Assembly (NCBI RefSeq): GCF_030144325.1
Contig: NZ_CP126307.1
Location: 2,666,001 to 2,730,000 of the forward strand
DNA from: Bosea vestrisii
GTDB lineage: Bacteria; Pseudomonadota; Alphaproteobacteria; Rhizobiales; Beijerinckiaceae
Reading direction: 5' to 3'
DNA: 64,000 bases
Position 1 is the first letter of the stretch; every line of letters starts with the position of its first letter. A model generated the notes under the pieces. It did not search any database. It was not told the DNA's origin and worked only from the letters and a program-made list of their open reading frames with translations. Shown here piece by piece: positions 9,767 to 19,392 of the stretch. Position numbers and translations under genes: made by a program.

Positions 9767-10489
9767 TCAGGCCATGTACTGCCCGCCATTGACCGCAAAG
9801 GTCGCGCCGGTGGCGAAGGCCCCGTTGTCGGAGGCGAGGAAGACCACTGTCTGGGCGATCTCCTCCGGCTTGCCGAGGCGCCCGACCGGGATACCGGCGA
9901 CGACACGCTTCAGTGCCTCCTCCGGCATCGCCGCGACCATGTCCGTGCCGATATAGCCCGGCGTGATCGCGTTGACCGTGATGCCCTTGTTGGCATTCTC
10001 CTGGGCCAGCGCCTTGACGAAGCCGATATCGCCGGCCTTGGCCGCCGAATAGTTGACCTGGCCCATCTGGCCCTTTTGGCCGTTGATCGAGGAGATCACG
10101 ATGATCCGGCCAAAGCCGCGCCCGCGCATGCCCTCGATCACCGGCCGGGTCATGTTGAACAGCGAATCGAGATTGGTGCGGATGACCGCCGACCACTGGT
10201 CCTTGGTCATCTTATGGAAGAAGCCGTCCTTGGTGATGCCGGCATTGTTGACGAGAATGTCGACCGGCCCGACCTCGGCCTCGACCTTGGCGATACCGGC
10301 GGCGCAGTCGTCGTAATCGCCGACATCCCATTTGTAGACGGGTATGCCGGTCTCGGCCTTGAACTTGGCGGCAGCCTCGTCATTGCCGGCATAGCTCGCC
10401 GCGACCGTATAGCCGGCCGCCTGCAATGCCTTGCAGATCGCCGCGCCGATGCCGCGCGTGCCCCCCGTAACCAATGCAACCTTAGCCAT
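9767..10489 (-). CDS. phaB: Acetoacetyl-CoA reductase PhaB
   Basis: 240 residues, short-chain dehydrogenase that reduces acetoacetyl-CoA to (R)-3-hydroxybutyryl-CoA with NADPH, the second step of polyhydroxybutyrate synthesis. The Rossmann signature GGTRGIG is at residues 9-15, NNAG at 81-84, and the catalytic Ser-Tyr-Lys in VISSINGQKGQMGQVNYSAA (Ser134, Tyr147, Lys151). The SINGQKGQMGQVNYSAAKAG block and the C-terminal NGGQYMA are characteristic of PhaB rather than FabG. It is last in the minus-strand unit phaA, DUF1737 gene, phaB. The polymerase gene phaC is not in this window. Confidence 0.95.
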   Translation of the reverse strand: MAKVALVTGGTRGIGAAICKALQAAGYTVAASYAGNDEAAAKFKAETGIPVYKWDVGDYDDCAAGIAKVEAEVGPVDILVNNAGITKDGFFHKMTKDQWSAVIRTNLDSLFNMTRPVIEGMRGRGFGRIIVISSINGQKGQMGQVNYSAAKAGDIGFVKALAQENANKGITVNAITPGYIGTDMVAAMPEEALKRVVAGIPVGRLGKPEEIAQTVVFLASDNGAFATGATFAVNGGQYMA

Positions 10490-10529
10490 CGTCGTCTTCT
10501 CCCTCTTAGACGCGGCTATGGAGGCCGCG

Positions 10530-10745
10530 TTATTCTTTGCTGAGATCGAGACCGGGCTCGTAGGTCCGGTCCACGTCCTTGATGATCGCCTGGCCGCAGA
10601 TCACCCGCCCCGCCTTCTCGTCATAGGTCAGGGTCGGGTGCCCGTAGAGCACCCAGCCCTGGCTCAGGGCCACCGAGACCCGATGACAGAACGAGGCGTC
10701 ATCGGGACCGGTCAGATAGCGGTAGAGCGTGGTCTGCTTCGGCAT
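10530..10745 (-). CDS. DUF1737-domain small protein between phaA and phaB
   Basis: 71 residues, soluble, beginning MPKQTTLYRYLTGPDDASFC and containing LSQGWVLYGHPTLTYDEKAG, the pattern of the DUF1737 family. It sits 13 bases after the phaA stop and 40 bases before phaB on the same strand, so all three are probably one transcript. The family has no established function. The placement inside the PHB precursor operon suggests a link with thiolase/reductase activity or granule metabolism, but this is inference. There are no signal peptide or membrane segments. Confidence 0.82.
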   Translation of the reverse strand: MPKQTTLYRYLTGPDDASFCHRVSVALSQGWVLYGHPTLTYDEKAGRVICGQAIIKDVDRTYEPGLDLSKE

Positions 10746-10758
10746 GGCGAGGCGCTAC

Positions 10759-11937
<1,179 letters not shown>

Positions 11938-12186
11938 GGGCCATCCTCCGGTTCTCTTCCGCCGGCCATCCGGCCGTACGGTATGTCCCACCCACCTTCG
12001 AAGGGGCTGACGGCGCCGTCAAGACGGCGAGACGGCTAAGCCCATCATCGAGGCAAACTCGGCGCAGTCCCGCCTTGCGCTCAAAAAACTTGCAGCAGGC
12101 AGCCGAAGAGCTATCGTCGCGTTCGGGACCGATTTCCGGCCTTGCCCGATCCCCGGGTTATGGCCGCAACAGCCGCGTGGGTGTCG

Positions 12187-12780
12187 ATGGCCAGCGACAA
12201 AGAACCGACTGTCATCAAGAAATACGCCAATCGCCGGCTATACCACACGGGTACGAGCTCCTACGTCACATTGGAGGATCTGGCCGGCCTGGTGCGCAAC
12301 GGCGAGGATTTCGTCGTCTATGACGCCAAGAGCGGCGACGACATCACCCGCTCGGTGCTGGCTCAGATCATCTTCGAGGAAGAGAGCAAGGACGGGCAAA
12401 ACCTGCTGCCGATCGCCTTTCTGCGTCAGCTGATCCGTTTTTACGGCGACAGCATGCAGGCGCTGGTGCCGCGCTATCTCGAATTCTCGATGGACAATCT
12501 GACCAAGGACCAGAATCAGTTCCGCGAGCAGATGGGCAAGGCCTTCGGCGGCGGCACTTTCGGCACGGGCGCGATCGACGCGCTTCAGGCCCAGACGCGC
12601 GCCAACATGACGATGTTCACCGAGGCCTTCCGGCTGTTCAACCCGTTCGCCGCCGCCGCGGCAGCAAAAGCACGCAGCGAAACTCCGTCTGCGCAGGGCG
12701 AGAACGGCGAACTCGGCGATCTCAAGCGCGAGCTCAGTGAAATGCGCGAACGGCTGGACCGGCTCGCCAAGGACAAATGA
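12187..12780 (+). CDS. phaR: Polyhydroxyalkanoate synthesis regulator PhaR
   Basis: 197 residues. The N-terminal PHA accumulation DNA-binding domain is plain from TVIKKYANRRLYHTGTSSYV and LEDLAGLVRNGEDFVVYDAK (residues about 8-65). A second PHB-accumulation domain follows (IAFLRQLIRFYGDSMQ). The C-terminal tail ends in the helical LKRELSEMRERLDRLAKDK, a likely coiled coil. PhaR binds both PHB granules and promoter DNA and represses phasin and PHA genes when no granule is present. ATG 12187 fits the family N-terminus; in-frame TTG 12142 and ATG 12160 lie upstream and cannot be excluded. It is divergent from phaA. Confidence 0.92.
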   Translation: MASDKEPTVIKKYANRRLYHTGTSSYVTLEDLAGLVRNGEDFVVYDAKSGDDITRSVLAQIIFEEESKDGQNLLPIAFLRQLIRFYGDSMQALVPRYLEFSMDNLTKDQNQFREQMGKAFGGGTFGTGAIDALQAQTRANMTMFTEAFRLFNPFAAAAAAKARSETPSAQGENGELGDLKRELSEMRERLDRLAKDK

Positions 12781-12834
12781 CAGGCCCCTTGCCGCCTCCT
12801 TCCGCTCGGCTGAACCGCCGGGCGGAAAGAGGCG

Positions 12835-14532
12835 TCAGCTCGCTGCCTGCAGCAATGTCCTGTCGGACGCGTCGTCCGGGAGCCAGAGCTCGGCTTTACC
12901 GACCAAGTGGCCTTGCAGATAGGTCACGCCCCAATCGCACAGCATTGACGCCTGCAGCTCGTCGTCGACCCATTCGGCGACCGTCTCGACGCCGAGATGG
13001 TGGGCGAGTTCGAGCAGGGTGCGGACGAAGAAGCGATCATCGGTCGAGCGCCGCAGATTCTGCGTGAAGGCGCCATCGAGCTTGAGGATATCAATCGGAA
13101 AGGCCCGAAGATGCCTGAGCGAGGTGTGACCCGCTCCGAAATCATCGATCGCGATGCGGGGGCCACACTGCTTGATCCGGCTGAGCAGCTTCGCCATGCG
13201 CGCCGGATCCTCGATCGTCGCCGTCTCGGTGACCTCGACGATCAGGCGCTTCGCGGCGGCGGGGCTCGCAGCGACTCCCGCTTCGAAACCCTCGATCCAA
13301 TCCGGATCGGCGAGCGAACGCGGCGAGACGTTGATCGACAGCACCGCGTCCGGCCGCTCCGCCAGAAACGACATGGCAAGCTCGAACACGCGATGGTCGA
13401 ACAGGCCGACCAGCCCGCGTCTTTCGAGCAGCGGCACCAGCTCCGCTGCGGCGAGGAAGCCGCCGATCTGCAGACGTTCGACCCGCAACAGCGCCTCGCT
13501 GAAGGCGAGGGCACGGCCTTTGGCCGTCACCACGGGCTGGAAGGCCAGCTTCACCTTGCGTTCGTTGAGTGCAGCGACAGCCTCGAGATCGAGACGCGGT
13601 GCTGCCTCGCTCGCTTCGGCCGCGACAGGGCGCCGCGCGATCACGGCAGCATCGCGGGCGCCCGCCTCGGCTCCGGCGAGCGCATTCTCGGCGGCCTCGA
13701 CCAGCACCGAGCCGTGGCGGGATAGATCGGGCGCAATCGCGGCCCCGACGTGCAGCCGCGCCAGCGCGATCCCGCGCGAGGTCTCGACCGCCGAGCGCGC
13801 CACTGCCTTGATGAAGCGCTGCGCTGCTGCCTCGATCTGATTGGCGGGGCAGGCACCGAGAAGGATGGCGAAACGGTTGCCGGCATAGTGCATCAGCTGG
13901 TCGCGCCGGCGCATCACCGAATGCAGGCGCTGCCTGACCTCCTCGATGATCTCCTCGGTCCCCTCATGGCCGAAATCGTGGTTGAGCTTCGCAAGATCGC
14001 CGATCGACGCGACCAGCACGACGACGGATCGCTCAGCTGGAAGATGCTCCGCCAGAGCCTCGTCGACACGCTCGACCAGGGCATCGCGATCGCAGAGATC
14101 GCTGCCGGCCATTGCGAGTTCCTCAGGCCGCACTGCGCGCTCCAACCTGAGCACGCCGCGCGCGCTTGCCGGGCGGCCGTCGATGCCGGCGAACCACCGC
14201 CCCGCATCCTCGATCCACATCTTGCGGCCGGCGAGATCGGCAGCGTAGCGCGTGCGATAGATCGCCCCATCGCCGAGATCCTGTCCGCCCGAAGAGAAGA
14301 TCGCGTCATAGCGGCTGCGGCCGCTGCCGGGCTCGACCAGCCCCGCGAAAGCCAAGCCACGTTCCAGCACCGCAGCCGGCACCGGCCCCAGTACCTCCGC
14401 TGCGTTAGGTCCCCAGCTCAGCGTGTCGCTGCCGATGTCCCAGCTGTAGGCAACTTCGCCGATCGAGGAGAGCAGGCTGCGCGGCTCGACGATCCTCTCG
14501 CCGCGGGAACCGAACAGGGACGGCGCAGGCAT
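12835..14532 (-). CDS. PAS-like/degenerate GGDEF/EAL cyclic-di-GMP phosphodiesterase
   Basis: 565 residues from ATG 14532. An N-terminal PAS-like segment (GEVAYSWDIGSDTLSWGPNA) is followed by a GGDEF-type domain whose signature reads YAGNRFAI, so cyclase activity is unlikely. A C-terminal EAL domain keeps its key motifs: EALLR, the Asn in LSINVSPRS, Glu in VTETATI, DDFGAGHTSL, the Lys in ILKLDGAF, and Glu in ETVAEWVDD. It should therefore hydrolyse c-di-GMP, with the GGDEF remnant perhaps regulatory. ATG 14532 is preferred (GAGGCAG upstream); ATG 14613 would add 27 residues and begins at the edge of the CtrA-like palindrome. No membrane segments are visible, so it is cytoplasmic. Confidence 0.85.
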   Translation of the reverse strand: MPAPSLFGSRGERIVEPRSLLSSIGEVAYSWDIGSDTLSWGPNAAEVLGPVPAAVLERGLAFAGLVEPGSGRSRYDAIFSSGGQDLGDGAIYRTRYAADLAGRKMWIEDAGRWFAGIDGRPASARGVLRLERAVRPEELAMAGSDLCDRDALVERVDEALAEHLPAERSVVVLVASIGDLAKLNHDFGHEGTEEIIEEVRQRLHSVMRRRDQLMHYAGNRFAILLGACPANQIEAAAQRFIKAVARSAVETSRGIALARLHVGAAIAPDLSRHGSVLVEAAENALAGAEAGARDAAVIARRPVAAEASEAAPRLDLEAVAALNERKVKLAFQPVVTAKGRALAFSEALLRVERLQIGGFLAAAELVPLLERRGLVGLFDHRVFELAMSFLAERPDAVLSINVSPRSLADPDWIEGFEAGVAASPAAAKRLIVEVTETATIEDPARMAKLLSRIKQCGPRIAIDDFGAGHTSLRHLRAFPIDILKLDGAFTQNLRRSTDDRFFVRTLLELAHHLGVETVAEWVDDELQASMLCDWGVTYLQGHLVGKAELWLPDDASDRTLLQAAS

Positions 14533-14616
14533 GGGTGCGACTGCCTCGGGAGATGGGAAGAAACCGCCCCGTTTTTCACGGCGGGTGGCTGGGAATGTCC
14601 CGAAACGATGCATGTA

Positions 14617-14637
14617 CCTGCGTTAACGCAGGGTTAA
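14617..14637. promoter_or_regulatory. CtrA-type box overlapping a 16-bp perfect palindrome
   Basis: CCTGCGTTAACGCAGG (14617-14632) is a perfect palindrome. Its central TTAA (14623-14626) plus TTAA at 14634-14637 forms TTAA-CGCAGGG-TTAA, an exact CtrA consensus. It lies 85 bases upstream of the EAL gene and 60 bases upstream of the small ORF at 14698, so either could be controlled. Function is inferred from the motif. Confidence 0.5.
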
Positions 14638-14697
14638 GTCTGGCGCCCTGATTGCAAGGATTAGCTCCCGAACCCTCGAATGTTCCGGAGCGGTACA

Positions 14698-14913
14698 ATG
14701 ATCGAGCCAGAAAGATCCGAGGCGGCCTTTGCCGATGGAGAGGAGGGCACATCGCGCGTCCCCGCTGCCTTCCTCGTCCAGCTCGCCGCCAGCCAGGCCG
14801 GAATCGGCCCGTTCGCCGGCCGTGACCGCGAGACACCCTTCATCGGCGCCCGTCGTTATTACGAAGTCATGGCGCAGCGTCGCCTGCCCTGCAGGCTTCT
14901 TCGCTCGACCTGA
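14698..14913 (+). CDS. Small hypothetical protein
   Basis: 71 residues, unrecognised. ATG 14698 has GGAG at 14687-14690 with 7-base spacing, and the gene ends just before the hairpin at 14929-14948, which could serve as its terminator. The sequence is acidic at the N-terminus (MIEPERSEAAFADGEEG) and basic at the C-terminus (YYEVMAQRRLPCRLLRST), with no signal peptide or clear membrane segment. An in-frame ATG at 14680 is possible but lacks a good ribosome site. It could be chance coding; the ribosome site and position are the support. Confidence 0.45.
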   Translation: MIEPERSEAAFADGEEGTSRVPAAFLVQLAASQAGIGPFAGRDRETPFIGARRYYEVMAQRRLPCRLLRST

Positions 14914-14923
14914 AGCCCGAACG

Positions 14924-14948
14924 AAAAAGGCCGGCCTCGCGGCCGGCT
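14924..14948 (-). terminator. Rho-independent terminator of rpmF
   Basis: GGCCGGCC (14929-14936), loop TCGC, GGCCGGCT (14941-14948). On the minus strand the hairpin is followed directly by TTTTT, 43 bases past the rpmF stop. The stem could also end transcription of the plus-strand small ORF. Confidence 0.8.
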
Positions 14949-14991
14949 CTCTTCGGTCATGGAAGCGGACGGCCCAGACGGGCCCGTCGCA

Positions 14992-15177
14992 TCAGGCCTC
15001 GGTCTTGGCCTTCAGCACCTGACGACCGCGGTACATGCCGGACTTCAGGTCGATATGGTGCGGACGGCGCAGCTCGCCCGAATTCTTGTCTTCGATATAA
15101 GTGGGCTGCTTCAGCGCGTCGGCCGAGCGGCGCATGCCGCGCTTCGACGGCGAGGTCTTTCTCTTCGGAACGGCCAT
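14992..15177 (-). CDS. rpmF: 50S ribosomal protein L32
   Basis: 61 residues, the usual size. MAVPKRKTSPSKRGMRRSAD at the N-terminus and the RRPHHIDLKSGMYRGRQVL C-terminal part are diagnostic of the alphaproteobacterial L32, a small structural component of the large ribosomal subunit. This form lacks the zinc-binding cysteines found in some L32 proteins. A strong intrinsic terminator follows. mtgA lies upstream on the same strand, separated by 153 bases. Confidence 0.97.
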   Translation of the reverse strand: MAVPKRKTSPSKRGMRRSADALKQPTYIEDKNSGELRRPHHIDLKSGMYRGRQVLKAKTEA

Positions 15178-15330
15178 CGGTACTCTCCATCATGCCTTCG
15201 CGCGAGGCGGGGCTTCTCACCCGCACCACAGTCGCGACGACGTCACATTCGTGATGAGGGCTGGCCTTTACACGCTCGCGCGCGGCCTGGCTAGACCATG
15301 CTGCGGAAAAAGTGGCACCCGACCGCTTCC

Positions 15331-16032
15331 TCAGGAAGGAAGCGCACAGTTACCGAGCGGCCCGAGCTGGTTCATTCGTCGCTGTACCCGTCCGGCCGCC
15401 GCCTGCAGCGCGCGGCTCGGCCGCGACGGATTGCGCAGGATCGGGTTCGGCAGCGCGCCTGCGAGCCTGGCGGCCTCAGCTGGGGTCAAACGCGAGGCGG
15501 ACTTGCCGAAATGGCGCTGAGCCGCAGCTTCCGCACCGAAGATGCCGTCGCCCCATTCAGCGATGTTGAGATAGACTTCAATCACCCGCTGCTTCGGCCA
15601 GACCAGATCGATCGCCATGGCCATCGGCAATTCCAGCCCCTTGCGCAGATAGGAGCGGCTCGGCCAGAGAAAAAGGTTCTTGGCCGCCTGCATGGTCAGC
15701 GTCGATGCGCCGCGGCTCGGTCCGTCCTCATCCTGCAGCACCGCGTTGAGCTCGCCCCAGTCAACCCCGTTATGCGAACAGAAGCGCTGATCCTCGGAGG
15801 CGATCACGGCGCGGACCAGATGCGGGGAAATCTGCGTCAGCGGCACCCAATCGCGCTCGACCGAGCGGAAGGTCAGCCAGCGGCCGAGCATCAGGGTCGA
15901 AGGCGGCGGCACGAAACGATAGAGCAGCAGCAAGGCGGCGAAGACCAGCACCAGCGCCATCACCAGCCGGATCAGCGCACGGACGATCCGTCCCGCGAGA
16001 CTCCCGCGTCGCGGAGCCGGAGTATCAGCCAT
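15331..16032 (-). CDS. mtgA: Monofunctional biosynthetic peptidoglycan transglycosylase MtgA
   Basis: 233 residues. One N-terminal membrane anchor (LVMALVLVFAALLLLYRFV) is followed by a GT51 glycosyltransferase domain. The catalytic Glu is in IASEDQRFCSHNGVDW, and the other family motifs are GASTLTMQAAKNLFLW, RKGLELPMAMAIDL and KQRVIEVYLNIAEWGDGIFG. It polymerises lipid II glycan strands on the periplasmic side of the inner membrane. ATG 16032 is chosen because GGGGGATGA sits just upstream; ATG 16041 is an alternative. It is divergent from the prenyl synthase at 16119. Confidence 0.94.
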   Translation of the reverse strand: MADTPAPRRGSLAGRIVRALIRLVMALVLVFAALLLLYRFVPPPSTLMLGRWLTFRSVERDWVPLTQISPHLVRAVIASEDQRFCSHNGVDWGELNAVLQDEDGPSRGASTLTMQAAKNLFLWPSRSYLRKGLELPMAMAIDLVWPKQRVIEVYLNIAEWGDGIFGAEAAAQRHFGKSASRLTPAEAARLAGALPNPILRNPSRPSRALQAAAGRVQRRMNQLGPLGNCALPS

Positions 16033-16118
16033 GCGCGTCATCCCCCACGCTTGACGATTACGACCGCCTCCGGCAAGCCCCGCGCGCCAAACTCCGCCAG
16101 CCAACGCGAGAAGTGATC

Positions 16119-17072
16119 ATGAGTTCCGTGGAACGGACCGCCCCCGCCGCGGCTTTGGCCAGCGCCCTGTCGGAAACGGCGATGGCGATCGAGGCGCTGC
16201 TCGAAGCACTGCTGCAGGACGCGCCGGAGACCGGCGAGATTCATCGCCCGGCCCGGCTGCTCGCGGCGATGCGCCATGGCGCGCTCGCCGGCGGCAAGCG
16301 CCTTCGGCCTTTCCTCGTCGGCGAGACAGCCAGGCTCTTCGGTGCGCCGGTCGAGCAGGCACTGCGGGCTGGCGCCGCGGTCGAGCTCGCCCATTGCTAC
16401 TCGCTGGTCCATGACGATCTGCCGGCCATGGACGACGACGATATCCGTCGCGGTCGCCCGACCGTGCACAAGGCCTTCGACGAAGCGACCGCGATCCTCG
16501 CCGGCGACGGCCTGCTGACGCTCGCGTTCGACGTCATCGCCGATCAAAGGACGCATCCGGACGGCGAGACGCGCGCCGCGATCATCCTGCAGCTCGCCCG
16601 TTCGCTTGGCCTCGGCGGCATGGTCGGTGGCCAGATGCTCGATCTCGCTGCCGAAGGGCGCTTTTCCGGCGACGGCGCTCCAGCCAGGCTCAGCGAGGCC
16701 GAGATCCGGCGGATGCAGGCGATGAAGACCGGTGCCCTGCTCGCCGGCAGCGTCCTGATCGGCGCTCGCCTCGGCCAGGCCGATGCGACGCGGATGATGG
16801 CGCTGGAGCGTTACGGCAAGGCGCTCGGCGCCGCCTTCCAGGTCGCTGACGACATTCTCGACATCGAGGCGAGTCCCGAGCAGATGGGCAAGGCGACCGC
16901 CAAGGACGATGCCAAGGGCAAGGCCACGCTGGTCATGGCGCTCGGCCTCGACGCGGCCCGGCGCGAGCGTGACCGGCTCAGCCAGGAGGCGATCGCCGCG
17001 CTCGCCGATTTCGGACCGGAGGCGGCGATGCTGCGCGCGGCGGCGCAGTTCACTGCGCAGCGCAGGAGTTGA
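16119..17072 (+). CDS. ispA: Farnesyl/geranylgeranyl diphosphate synthase (IspA-like)
   Basis: 317 residues, all-alpha short-chain polyprenyl diphosphate synthase. The first Asp-rich motif is in LVHDDLPAMDDDDIRRGRPT and the second in FQVADDILDIEASPEQMGK. GGKRLRPFL binds isopentenyl diphosphate and GGQMLDLAAEG is a conserved helix. The spacing in the first motif (DDxxxxD) is typical of bacterial farnesyl or geranylgeranyl synthases. It supplies precursors for quinones, hopanoids and undecaprenyl phosphate. ATG 16119 with GAGAAG about 6 bases upstream is used; GTG 16113 is an alternative. The exact chain length cannot be read from sequence. Confidence 0.92.
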   Translation: MSSVERTAPAAALASALSETAMAIEALLEALLQDAPETGEIHRPARLLAAMRHGALAGGKRLRPFLVGETARLFGAPVEQALRAGAAVELAHCYSLVHDDLPAMDDDDIRRGRPTVHKAFDEATAILAGDGLLTLAFDVIADQRTHPDGETRAAIILQLARSLGLGGMVGGQMLDLAAEGRFSGDGAPARLSEAEIRRMQAMKTGALLAGSVLIGARLGQADATRMMALERYGKALGAAFQVADDILDIEASPEQMGKATAKDDAKGKATLVMALGLDAARRERDRLSQEAIAALADFGPEAAMLRAAAQFTAQRRS

Positions 17073-17084
17073 AAGCGCGCCTTC

Positions 17085-17229
17085 CGTCATTCCGGGGCGC
17101 TGCGCAGCAGCGAGCCCGGAACCCATGAACACGACGCTGCCGAGCCATGCCTCGGTGTCGGTGCCCATTCTGTCGACAACAATGTTCATGGATTCCGGGC
17201 TCAGGCCTGCGGCCTGCCCCGGAATGACG
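17085..17229. repeat. Long inverted-repeat element (REP-like) between ispA and kup
   Basis: Two roughly 47-base arms (17085-17131 and 17183-17229) are near-perfect reverse complements. Both share the CGTCATTCCGGGGC outer end and a GAGCCCGGAAnCCATGAACA inner part, with differences only in the small GC stem between. The element fills the gap between convergent ispA and kup, where it could also act as a two-way terminator. It resembles dispersed intergenic palindromes of Hyphomicrobiales genomes. Confidence 0.8.
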
Positions 17230-17255
17230 AAGAGCCTGAACGCTCTGATCACCCC

Positions 17256-19241
17256 TCAGACGGTGACCTGCGTGCCGACCTCGACGACGCGCCCGGTCGG
17301 GATCTGGAAGAAGTTGGTGGCGTCGGTCGCGCTCTTGGTCAGGCCGATATAGAGGTTGTCCTGCCAGATCGGCATGCCCGATTGCGGGGAAGCCTTGATC
17401 GAACGGCGCGACAGGAAGAACGAGGTCGACATGATGTCGAACTTGAAGCCCTGCTTGCGCAGGATGGCCAGGCCCTTCGGCACGTTCGGGCTCTCCATGT
17501 AGCCGTAGACCATCTCGACGCGCCAGAAATCATCGGTGATGCGCGAGAGCCTGACCCGTTCACTCTCGGCGACGCGCGGGGTATCGGCGGAGCGCACGGT
17601 CAAGATCACGTTGCGCTCGTGCAGCACCTTGTTGTGCTTGAGGTTGTGCAGCAGCGAGGCCGGCGCCGTCTCCGGATCGCTGGTCAGGAACACCGCCATG
17701 CCCTTGACCCGGTAGGGCGGGCTCTTGGTCAGCATCCCGACCAATTCGAGCAGCGGCACGTCGGTCTTGCGGGTCTTGTCGAACAGGATCTTCGTGCCGC
17801 GCACCCAGGTCCACATCAGGAGGACCAGCGCCATCGCGAACAGCACCGGCACATAGCCGCCGCTGAGCAGCTTCAAGAGGTTCGCCGAGAAGAAGGCGAC
17901 GTCGATGATGAGGAATGGCAGGATCACGGCCACCGCGGCAACCAGTCCCCAGCGCCAGCCACGCCAGATCACGATGAAGGCGAGCAGCGAGTCGACCAGC
18001 ATCGCCCCGAACACCGAGATGCCGTAGGCGTGCGAGAGGTTGGACGAGGTCTTGAAGGTCCAGACCAGCAGCAGCACGGTGAACAGCAGCAGCACGTTGA
18101 TGCGCGGGATGTAGATCTGCCCGGAGGTGTGCTCGGAGGTGTGGCGGATCTCGAGGCGCGGCAGGAGGCCGAGCTGGATCGCCTGACGGGTCAGCGAATA
18201 GGCGCCGGTGATCACCGCCTGGCTGGCGATGATGGTGGCGAGCGTCGCCATGATCACCAGCGGCAGGATCAATGCCGGTGGGGCGAGCTTGTAGAAGGGA
18301 TTATCGATCGCGGTCGGGTCCGACAGGATCAGCGCACCCTGGCCGAGATAGTTCAGCCACAACGCCGGGAAGACCAGGAAAATCCAGGCGCTGCGGATCG
18401 GCCCGCGGCCGAAATGGCCCATATCGGCATAGAGCGCCTCAGCCCCGGTCACCGCGAGACAGACGCTGCCGAGCACCGCGAGCGAAAGCCCGGAATGGTC
18501 GATGAAGAAGCGGACCCCATGATAGGGGTTGATCGAGGCGAAGACGCCGAGATCGTCCGAAATGTGATAGATGCCGAGGCCCGCGAGCGTCAGGAACCAG
18601 ACCGTCATCACCGGCCCGAAGAAGTTGGCGACCTTGCCGGTGCCGCGGCTCTGCACCAGGAACAGGGCGATCAGGATCACAGAGGCGATGGTGATGACAT
18701 AGTCGTCGAGCACCGGTGTCACCAGCTTCAGGCCCTCGACCGCCGAGAGCACCGAGATCGCCGGCGTGATCACCGCGTCGCCGTAGAACAGCGCAGCGCC
18801 GGCCATGCCGAGAAAGAGCACGATGCCGCCGCGGGTGCGCCCGAGCGCGCGCTGCGCCAGCGCCACCAGGGTCAGCGTGCCGCCCTCGCCGTTGTTGTCG
18901 GCCCGCAGCAGCAGCACGACATATTTCAGCGTCACCACGAGGACGAGCGACCACAGGATCAGCGAGAGCACGCCGATCACCACCTCACGCGGCAAGGGGC
19001 CCGCCAGCGCAACCGCCACACCGCCGCCATGTCCGCCGGAGGCGGCACCGGTCGCAGCCAGGATCGTCTCGCGGAGCGCATAGAGCGGGCTGGTGCCGAT
19101 ATCGCCATAGACGACACCGAGCGCGCCGAGCGCCAGCGCGGCATAGCTTTGCGTGGAATGACCGTTGCCGGCCGGCTCATCGAGCCCGAAGCGATCACCG
19201 TCCGGCTTGGCGGCCGGTGGGTGCTGCTGGTCATGACCCAT
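17256..19241 (-). CDS. kup: Low-affinity potassium transporter Kup
   Basis: 661 residues. The N-terminal signature LGALGVVYGDIGTSPLYALRE, then LSLILWSLVLVVTLKYV, GEGGTLTLVALAQRAL and GMAGAALFYGDAVITPAISV, identify the KUP/HAK/KT family of proton-coupled K+ uptake proteins. About twelve membrane segments are followed by a cytoplasmic C-terminal domain (VPLLELVGMLTKSPPYRVKGMAVFLTSD). ATG 19241 with GGAGCG upstream gives the normal start; the longer open frame to 19568 has a basic, non-family N-terminus. The first residues (DQQHPPAAKPDGDRFG) form a short polar extension. It is convergent with ispA. Confidence 0.95.
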   Translation of the reverse strand: MGHDQQHPPAAKPDGDRFGLDEPAGNGHSTQSYAALALGALGVVYGDIGTSPLYALRETILAATGAASGGHGGGVAVALAGPLPREVVIGVLSLILWSLVLVVTLKYVVLLLRADNNGEGGTLTLVALAQRALGRTRGGIVLFLGMAGAALFYGDAVITPAISVLSAVEGLKLVTPVLDDYVITIASVILIALFLVQSRGTGKVANFFGPVMTVWFLTLAGLGIYHISDDLGVFASINPYHGVRFFIDHSGLSLAVLGSVCLAVTGAEALYADMGHFGRGPIRSAWIFLVFPALWLNYLGQGALILSDPTAIDNPFYKLAPPALILPLVIMATLATIIASQAVITGAYSLTRQAIQLGLLPRLEIRHTSEHTSGQIYIPRINVLLLFTVLLLVWTFKTSSNLSHAYGISVFGAMLVDSLLAFIVIWRGWRWGLVAAVAVILPFLIIDVAFFSANLLKLLSGGYVPVLFAMALVLLMWTWVRGTKILFDKTRKTDVPLLELVGMLTKSPPYRVKGMAVFLTSDPETAPASLLHNLKHNKVLHERNVILTVRSADTPRVAESERVRLSRITDDFWRVEMVYGYMESPNVPKGLAILRKQGFKFDIMSTSFFLSRRSIKASPQSGMPIWQDNLYIGLTKSATDATNFFQIPTGRVVEVGTQVTV

Positions 19242-19392
19242 CAGGGCGCTCCGCGGGTGCTGCAATGCAGCGAAAAGGCCGGGGCCTCTAGCACGGCATG
19301 TCTCACAGGCAAAGACGCTAGAGCATATGCCGCAATGGGGGAGCCACTTTCGGTCGGCGATCACCTTGAATCGATTAGATTGGCGAGAGCGC

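Noticed and set aside
12075..12323. 82-residue plus-strand frame overlapping phaR
   Set aside because: It reads out of frame across the phaR start and has no ribosome site or family pattern.
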